DNA of 64,000 nt, from NCBI GenBank assembly GCA_017463155.1, contig JAFTPT010000042.1, positions 62,001 through 126,000 of the forward strand. Direction: 5' to 3'. A program made the position numbers and the translations under genes. Below are positions 58,952 through 64,000 of the stretch, piece by piece; position 1 is the first letter of the stretch, and every line of letters begins with the position of its first letter. The notes beneath the pieces were generated by a model. That model was not told the DNA's origin, did not search any database, and saw only the letters and a list, made by a program, of their open reading frames with translations. The stretch comes from Blautia sp. (lineage in GTDB: Bacteria; Bacillota; Clostridia; Lachnospirales; Lachnospiraceae).

Positions 58952-60844
58952 ATGAGTGAATTCAAACTGACACCGATTGAGGATATGGAGGCCGCTACTC
59001 AAAGACTGCTTGAAACCGGCGCAAAGGTCGGAGCAGATTCCTGGCAGATGCGCGTGAAGAACCAGACTCCTCACTGTAAATTCGGCGAGCAGGGTATCTG
59101 CTGCCGGATCTGCGCCATGGGCCCGTGCCGTATCACCCCGAAGGCACCCCGCGGAATCTGTGGCTGCGATGCCCATGGTATCGTAGGCCGTAACTATCTT
59201 AAGTTTACTGCCGGCGGCGGTGCGACGCATTCCGATCATGGACGTGAGATCTGCAACACCCTGTATCATTCCGAGCCGGGCGGCGCATATCAGGTCAAAG
59301 ATCCCGAAAAGCTGAAAAAGCTGGCGAAGGAGTGGGGCGTTGAGACCGAAGGCAAGGATATCTATGATCTGGCTCATGAGATGGCTCTCCTTGGTCTGGA
59401 AGAGTATGGTAAGGTTTTCGGATACCAGAGATTCCTCGACAGAATGCCGGAAGGCCAGAAGGAAAAGCTGATCGAGCTGGAACTGGCACCCCGCGCCATC
59501 GACCGTGAGGTTTCCGCTTCCCTGCATACCACACATATGGGATGTTCCTCCCTTCCGGAGCAGCTGGTCCGCCAGTCCATCCGTATGGGTATGGCAGACG
59601 GCTGGGGCGGTTCCATGGCAGGTACCGAATTCTCAGATGTTATGTTTGGAACCCCGAAACCCGTTGATACCGAAGCAAACCTTGGCGTCATGGTCGCCGA
59701 GAACGTAAATATCATCGTACATGGACATGATCCGAGCCTTTCCGAGAAGGTCTGCGACTGGGCAGAGGATCCCGAAATGCTTGCTCTGGCCAAGTCTGTC
59801 GGCGCCAAGGGCATCACCGTATCCGGTGTCTGCTGTACCTCCAACGAGGTCGCGATGCGCCGCGGTATCCCGATGGCCGGCAACTTCCTGTCCCAGGAGA
59901 ACGTCGTTCTGACCGGTGCCTGCGAAGCCATCGTCGTCGACGTGCAGTGTATCTTCCCGGCTCTTGGACCGCTTTCCAAGTGCTTCCACACCAAGTTCAT
60001 CACCACCTCCCCGATCGCGAGAATGCCAGATTCCGAGTTCATCCGCTTTGACGCCGGTACGGCCAACGAGAAGGCAAAACAGATCGTCGAGATGGCTGTC
60101 ATGAACTTCAAGAACAGAAAGCCCGAGCTGGTTCACATTCCGCAGCTGAAGCAGAAAGCAACCGTCGGCTACTCCGTTGAAGCCATCGTCAAGACCCTTG
60201 ACGGCGTTACCAACAGCCAGGTCGACGAGACCGGAACCACCAAGCCGCTCCTCGAGTGCATCACCTCCGGTGTTATCCGTGGTGCTGTCGCCATGGTCGG
60301 CTGCAACAACCCGAAGGTCCGCCCGGACTACGCACACATCGAACTGATGAAGAAGCTGATCGCCAACGACATCATCGTCATCTCCTCCGGCTGCGCTTCC
60401 CAGGCAGCTGCCAAGGCAGGCCTGATGGACAAGAGAGCCAAGGATCTGTGCGGCGCCGGCCTCAAGAGAGTCTGCGAGCTGGCTGACATCCCGCCTGTCC
60501 TGCACATGGGCTCCTGCGTGGATATCTCCCGTATGATGGTCCTGGCCGCTACGCTTGCCAAGGATTCCGGCCTGCAGATCAATCAGCTTCCGGTCGTCGG
60601 ATGTGCTCCCGAGTGGATGTCCGAGAAGGCTGTCTCCATCGGTAACTATGTCGTAGGTACCGGACTTGACACCTTCCTTGGCGTTGATCCTTATGTGGAG
60701 GGCTCCAGCGAGATGCAGTGGTGGCTGACCGAGGGCGTACGTCAGTGGACCGGTTCTGCTTACACTGTCGAGAAGGATATCGAGAAGCTGACCGATCTCA
60801 TGATCGAGCGGATCGAGGAAAAGAGAGCAGCTCTCGGCATCTAA
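58952..60844 (+). CDS. acsA: Carbon monoxide dehydrogenase catalytic subunit
   Basis: This Ni-Fe-S enzyme interconverts CO and CO2 and feeds CO to acetyl-CoA synthase. ATG 58952 follows AAGGAGGT and gives 630 aa, normal for CooS/AcsA. The N-terminal cysteines for the D- and B-clusters are in CKFGEQGICCRICAMGPCRI and GICGCDAHG. HTTHMGCSSLPEQL carries conserved His and Cys residues; GCASQAAAKAGLM and GSCVDISRM hold C-cluster ligands. The codon bias is very high-expression-like. The adjacent CooC genes and acsB identify it as the CODH of a CODH/ACS complex rather than a stand-alone CooS. Confidence 0.96.
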   Translation: MSEFKLTPIEDMEAATQRLLETGAKVGADSWQMRVKNQTPHCKFGEQGICCRICAMGPCRITPKAPRGICGCDAHGIVGRNYLKFTAGGGATHSDHGREICNTLYHSEPGGAYQVKDPEKLKKLAKEWGVETEGKDIYDLAHEMALLGLEEYGKVFGYQRFLDRMPEGQKEKLIELELAPRAIDREVSASLHTTHMGCSSLPEQLVRQSIRMGMADGWGGSMAGTEFSDVMFGTPKPVDTEANLGVMVAENVNIIVHGHDPSLSEKVCDWAEDPEMLALAKSVGAKGITVSGVCCTSNEVAMRRGIPMAGNFLSQENVVLTGACEAIVVDVQCIFPALGPLSKCFHTKFITTSPIARMPDSEFIRFDAGTANEKAKQIVEMAVMNFKNRKPELVHIPQLKQKATVGYSVEAIVKTLDGVTNSQVDETGTTKPLLECITSGVIRGAVAMVGCNNPKVRPDYAHIELMKKLIANDIIVISSGCASQAAAKAGLMDKRAKDLCGAGLKRVCELADIPPVLHMGSCVDISRMMVLAATLAKDSGLQINQLPVVGCAPEWMSEKAVSIGNYVVGTGLDTFLGVDPYVEGSSEMQWWLTEGVRQWTGSAYTVEKDIEKLTDLMIERIEEKRAALGI

Positions 60845-60886
60845 AGAGAACTATATCTGTATAATCAAAAGTAAGGTGGATAAGAC

Positions 60887-61663
60887 ATGAAGATAGCGAT
60901 TACCGGCAAGGGCGGCGTCGGAAAGACGACCTTTGCCGCGACACTGGCCCGGCTCTATGCCGACGAAGGACATCACGTCCTGGCGGCTGACGTGGATCCG
61001 GACGCGAATCTGGGCCTGGCCCTTGGATTCACGGAGGAGGAGCTGGACAAGATCGTACCCATCAGCAAGATGCGTCAGCTGATCGAGGAGCGTACGGGCG
61101 CAGGTCCCGGAAACCAGTTTTACAAGCTGAACCCCAAGGTGGATGACATTCCGGATGCTTACGGGCAGGTGAAGAACGGCGTCAAGCTGCTTCTTCTCGG
61201 CACCGTGGAGACCGGAGGCGCCGGCTGTGTCTGCCCGGAGCACGTGATGCTCCGCCGGCTGATCAGCAACCTGGTGCTGCACCGGGGGGATGTGGTGATC
61301 CTCGACATGGAGGCGGGACTTGAACATCTGGGACGCGGCACGACGGAGGGCATGGATCAGTTCATCGTCGTGATCGAACCGGGGGCCAGAAGCGTGCAGA
61401 CGTACAAGAACGTAAAGCGGCTCGCATCCGACCTGGGCGTACGGCAGGTTCACGTAGTCGCGAACAAGGTCCGGGATGAGAAGGATGAAGAATTTGTCCG
61501 GTCACATATCCCGGCCGAAGATCTTCTCGGTTTTATTCACTATAACACGGAGATCATGGACGCGGACCGGCAGGGTCAGTCACCCTACGACTACAGCCGG
61601 ACCGCCGTCGAGGAGATCCGTAAGATTAAGCAGACCATCGACCAGATCGATGAGAGAAATTGA
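60887..61663 (+). CDS. acsF: CooC/AcsF-type nickel-insertion ATPase (second copy)
   Basis: The 258-aa P-loop ATPase has Walker A TGKGGVGKTT, DVDPDANLG and a Cys-x-Cys metal site at Cys114 and Cys116 (GAGCVCPEH). LDMEAGLEHLGRG is the Walker B/switch region. In Moorella, AcsF of this family is encoded in the acs cluster and activates acetyl-CoA synthase, so this copy between CODH and acsB is named acsF on context. It differs clearly from the first CooC gene (57882). The start lies 42 nt after acsA. Confidence 0.88.
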   Translation: MKIAITGKGGVGKTTFAATLARLYADEGHHVLAADVDPDANLGLALGFTEEELDKIVPISKMRQLIEERTGAGPGNQFYKLNPKVDDIPDAYGQVKNGVKLLLLGTVETGGAGCVCPEHVMLRRLISNLVLHRGDVVILDMEAGLEHLGRGTTEGMDQFIVVIEPGARSVQTYKNVKRLASDLGVRQVHVVANKVRDEKDEEFVRSHIPAEDLLGFIHYNTEIMDADRQGQSPYDYSRTAVEEIRKIKQTIDQIDERN

Positions 61664-61679
61664 ATAGGAGGACAAAGCA

Positions 61680-63809
61680 TTGACACTTTTTGAGAGAGTA
61701 TTTAATGGTAACGACGCTGTATATGGACTTACCGAGCAGGCCATCGACGGTGCGATCGCACAGTACGGCGAAGAGAAGGCTGTCAGCTTTCCGGATACCG
61801 CGTACTGCCTTCCCTGCTACTATGCAGTAACGGGCGTAAAGGTAACGACTCTGAAGGAACTGAAAGAGGCCCTTGGCGTTGTCAAGACTCTGATGACCAG
61901 GAACAACCGCCTGAACGACGCGTTCATGTCCGGTGTCGCCACCGCTCTTTGCGCCGAGTTTATCGAGGCCCTGAAGTACATCGACGGACAGACTCCGTAT
62001 GAGATGCCGCTGTACGGCCATCTTGCCGACGCTGTCATCCGTAACCTCGGTGTTCCGCTTGTTACCGGCGATATCCCCGGCGTTGCCGTTATCCTCGGCG
62101 CCGCACCGACCGTTGAGGAAGGTGTTGCTCTTGTTAAATCCTATCAGGCACAGGGTATCCTGGTCACACTGGTAGGCGGTATCTGCGATCAGGTCGCAGA
62201 GGGCGGCATGACCACCGGTGACGCAGTCCGCGTGATCCCGCTGGGCAAGGATGTTACCTCTGTTATCCATGTTGTTTCTGTTGCAGTCCGTGCAGCCCTG
62301 ATCTTCGGTAATGTAAAGCCCGGCGATGCGGCAGCACTGATGGAGTACACCTTCAAGCGTGTACCGGCCTTCGTAAACGCATTTGCACCGCTTGACGATG
62401 TGATCGTGGCATGTGGCGCAGGCGCGATCGCCCTTGGCTTCCCGGTCATCACCAACGAGACCGAGAACATCTTCCGCGTACCGAAGAGCCTGATCGTACA
62501 GGAAGACGTCAGCAAGTTCAACGCTACCTCTCTTGAGGCCCGCGACATCAAGATCAAGATCACCAACGTTGACATTCCGGTCGCATTCGCATCCGCATTC
62601 GAAGGTGAGATCATCCGTCGTAAAGAGATGCAGGTCGAGTTCGACGGCTCCCGTGTGGACTGTGCAGAGCTTGTGCATACCGTGGAAGCTTCCGAGATCG
62701 AAGACCACAAGATCACCGTGGTCGGACCGGAAGTCGATGAGATGGAGCTTGGCTCCAAGAATTCCATCGCTTACGTCGTCAAGGTCGCCGGCAAGAACAT
62801 GCAGCCCGACTTTGAGCCCGTTATCGAGCGTAAGTTCCATAACTACATTAACTGTATCGAGGGTGTGTACCATACCGGTCAGAGAGATATGCAGCGTATC
62901 CGTATCTCCATCAACGCCTTCAACGCAGGCTTCCGTATCAAACACATCGGCGAAGTCCTGTACACGCAGGTCAAGAACGAATTCGACGCCGTTGTTGACA
63001 AGTGCGAAGTTGTGATCTACACCGATCCGGCCGAGTGCACCAGGATCCGTCATGAGGTTGCTATCCCGATCTTCAACAAGCGTGATGACCGTCTTGCGAA
63101 CCTGACTGACGAGTCCGTTGACGTATACTACAGCTGCATCCTTTGCCAGGCATTCTCCCCGAGCCACGTATGCGTGGTCACTCCGGAAAGACTTGGCCTC
63201 TGCGGTGCCGTTTCATGGCTTGACGCCAAGGCGACCAACGAGCTGGATCCCACCGGTCCGTGCCAGGTGATCACCAAAGAGCGTCCGATCGACGAAGAGC
63301 TCGGCTCCTACGAGGATGTTGATGAAGCCGTCAACAAATTCTCCCAGGGTGCTCTTGAGCATGTTACCCTGTACTCCATCATGCAGGATCCGATGACCTC
63401 CTGCGGATGCTTCGAGTGTATCTGCGGTATCGAGCCGTTCTCCAACGGTGTTGTTATCGCGAACCGTGAATATGCAGGCATGACTCCTCTTGGAATGACC
63501 TTCCCGGAGATGGCTTCCATGACCGGCGGCGGTGTGCAGACTCCCGGCTTCATGGGCCATGGCAAACACTTCATCGCTTCCAAGAAGTTCATGAAGGCTG
63601 AGGGCGGTATCGAGCGTATCGTCTGGATGCCGAAGGAACTGAAAGAGTTCATCGCAGACCGTCTCAACAAGTCCGCACAGGAACTGTACGGAATCGAGAA
63701 CTTCAGCGACATGATCGGTGACGAGACCATCGCGACCGATCCCGAAGAGCTGGTCGCATTCCTTACCGAAAAAGGACATCCGGCACTCGGCCTGGATCCC
63801 ATGATGTAA
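61680..63809 (+). CDS. acsB: CO-methylating acetyl-CoA synthase (alpha subunit)
   Basis: AcsB joins CO, a methyl group from the corrinoid protein and CoA into acetyl-CoA. The start is TTG 61680 with AGGAGG well spaced upstream and no better ATG. The 709-aa protein has the A-cluster ligands: Cys486, Cys489, Cys498 and Cys508 for the Fe4S4 cube (YYSCILCQAFSPSHVC then LGLCGA) and the Cys575-Gly-Cys577 nickel site (SCGCFEC). The spacing matches the Moorella enzyme. Codon use is biased to highly expressed genes. The corrinoid protein (acsC/acsD) and methyltransferase (acsE) genes are expected to the right. Confidence 0.96.
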   Translation: MTLFERVFNGNDAVYGLTEQAIDGAIAQYGEEKAVSFPDTAYCLPCYYAVTGVKVTTLKELKEALGVVKTLMTRNNRLNDAFMSGVATALCAEFIEALKYIDGQTPYEMPLYGHLADAVIRNLGVPLVTGDIPGVAVILGAAPTVEEGVALVKSYQAQGILVTLVGGICDQVAEGGMTTGDAVRVIPLGKDVTSVIHVVSVAVRAALIFGNVKPGDAAALMEYTFKRVPAFVNAFAPLDDVIVACGAGAIALGFPVITNETENIFRVPKSLIVQEDVSKFNATSLEARDIKIKITNVDIPVAFASAFEGEIIRRKEMQVEFDGSRVDCAELVHTVEASEIEDHKITVVGPEVDEMELGSKNSIAYVVKVAGKNMQPDFEPVIERKFHNYINCIEGVYHTGQRDMQRIRISINAFNAGFRIKHIGEVLYTQVKNEFDAVVDKCEVVIYTDPAECTRIRHEVAIPIFNKRDDRLANLTDESVDVYYSCILCQAFSPSHVCVVTPERLGLCGAVSWLDAKATNELDPTGPCQVITKERPIDEELGSYEDVDEAVNKFSQGALEHVTLYSIMQDPMTSCGCFECICGIEPFSNGVVIANREYAGMTPLGMTFPEMASMTGGGVQTPGFMGHGKHFIASKKFMKAEGGIERIVWMPKELKEFIADRLNKSAQELYGIENFSDMIGDETIATDPEELVAFLTEKGHPALGLDPMM

Positions 63810-63832
63810 GCGTATAAGCTCCTGCACGGCGG

Positions 63833-63869
63833 GAGCCCACGATGCAAGCTCGCTTGCAATCGTGGGCTC
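63833..63869. repeat. 17-bp hairpin after acsB
   Basis: Left arm 63833-63849 and right arm 63852-63869 pair with one bulged A and a 2-nt loop. There is no T-run, so it is more like an mRNA-stabilising or repeat hairpin than a terminator. Confidence 0.65.
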
Positions 63870-63900
63870 ACATCGGGCAGGGCAACGGATATGAGTATGA

Positions 63901-63967
63901 AGGACCGTAGGTCCGGAATACGAATAATCCGTTGGAATTGCGAGAGTTGCGAAGCAACGGAGCAATT
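63901..63967. repeat. Nested hairpin repeat at the right edge
   Basis: GGACC/GGTCC (63902-63914) is followed by a nested unit: AATTGC (63936-63941) pairs with GCAATT (63962-63967) and encloses GTTGC/GCAAC with a GAA loop and a 3' GGA internal loop. The architecture recalls the units at 29420-29508 and the nested hairpin at 58732-58772. It may belong to the same mosaic intergenic repeat family. Confidence 0.5.
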
Positions 63968-64000
63968 CGAAAGCTTAAGGCTCCGTCCGTACGGAAGGCG

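Noticed and set aside
61626-63167. 513-codon minus-strand frame opposite acsB
   Set aside because: AcsB ligand cysteines and spacing are fully conserved on the + strand.

Overview
The window is a 64 kb stretch of a chromosome from an anaerobic, Gram-positive Clostridium-class bacterium, most likely a Lachnospiraceae-type acetogen. This rests on protein families (DUF1292, DUF512, DUF5662 and DUF3877 proteins, a long PRPP synthetase, dimeric GlyQS), consensus SigA-type promoters with AGGAGG ribosome binding sites, GC-rich codon use, and a carbon monoxide dehydrogenase / acetyl-CoA synthase gene set. Nearly all genes read on the + strand. There is no prophage, integrase, intact insertion sequence or CRISPR array; it is core chromosome with a few accessory islands.

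Layout. 1-6.2 kb: a DUF1292 gene divergent from exonuclease III, a catalytically degenerate GlgX-like protein, a DUF5662 protein, a PutP-type Na+/solute symporter and an unknown. 6.2-12.4 kb: M16C presequence-protease-like peptidase, era, recO, glyQS. 12.4-16.4 kb: pyrophosphate-type phosphofructokinase and pyruvate phosphate dikinase, a PPi-linked glycolysis pair. 16.6-18.8 kb: a fusion of alpha/beta hydrolase, DUF2007-like and HD domains. 18.9-26.1 kb: a cellobiose/cellodextrin locus (GH94 phosphorylase, LacI regulator, sugar ABC binding protein and two permeases). 26.2-27.8 kb: an HPr-like protein without the active-site histidine and a tyrosine phosphatase. 27.8-32 kb: branched-chain amino acid genes ilvN, ilvC and leuA, with tRNA-Pro on the opposite strand. 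32-41.4 kb: a secreted transglutaminase-like protein, a SleB-like cell wall hydrolase, thrC, dgt, pckA, a 6S RNA gene, galM and a BrkB-family membrane protein. 41.6-44.2 kb: a two-gene proton-channel/OmpA pair resembling the ZorA-ZorB stator of Zorya defence, without Zorya effectors. 44.2-49.2 kb: map, rplS, lepB, rbgA (ylqF), rnhB, yraN and pgeF, a familiar Firmicutes order. 49.3-56 kb: prs (minus strand), DUF512, der, plsY, gpsA and an aldo/keto reductase. 56.2 kb to the end: the Wood-Ljungdahl region, with a His/Cys-rich protein, a CooT-like Ni protein, metF, cooC, CODH (acsA), a second CooC/AcsF ATPase and acetyl-CoA synthase (acsB). The cluster probably continues past the right edge.

How it works together. 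Sugars enter through the cellodextrin transporter, are phosphorolysed, pass through PPi-dependent glycolysis and meet PEP/pyruvate interconversion (PPDK, PEPCK). CO2 and reducing power can be recycled to acetyl-CoA by CODH/ACS, whose nickel clusters are supplied by the flanking CooC, CooT and His-rich proteins. A conserved motif (GGCTACGWAAAC) lies at the cellobiose phosphorylase gene, ahead of the binding-protein gene and in the promoter region of the HPr-like gene; a related site lies at the lacI promoter. This hints at one carbon regulon.

The observations most worth following are the orphan ZorAB-like pair, the three-domain hydrolase/HD fusion, the GlgX-like and HPr-like proteins that lack catalytic residues, the metal-binding proteins beside the CODH cluster, and tandem structured intergenic repeats whose stems covary.
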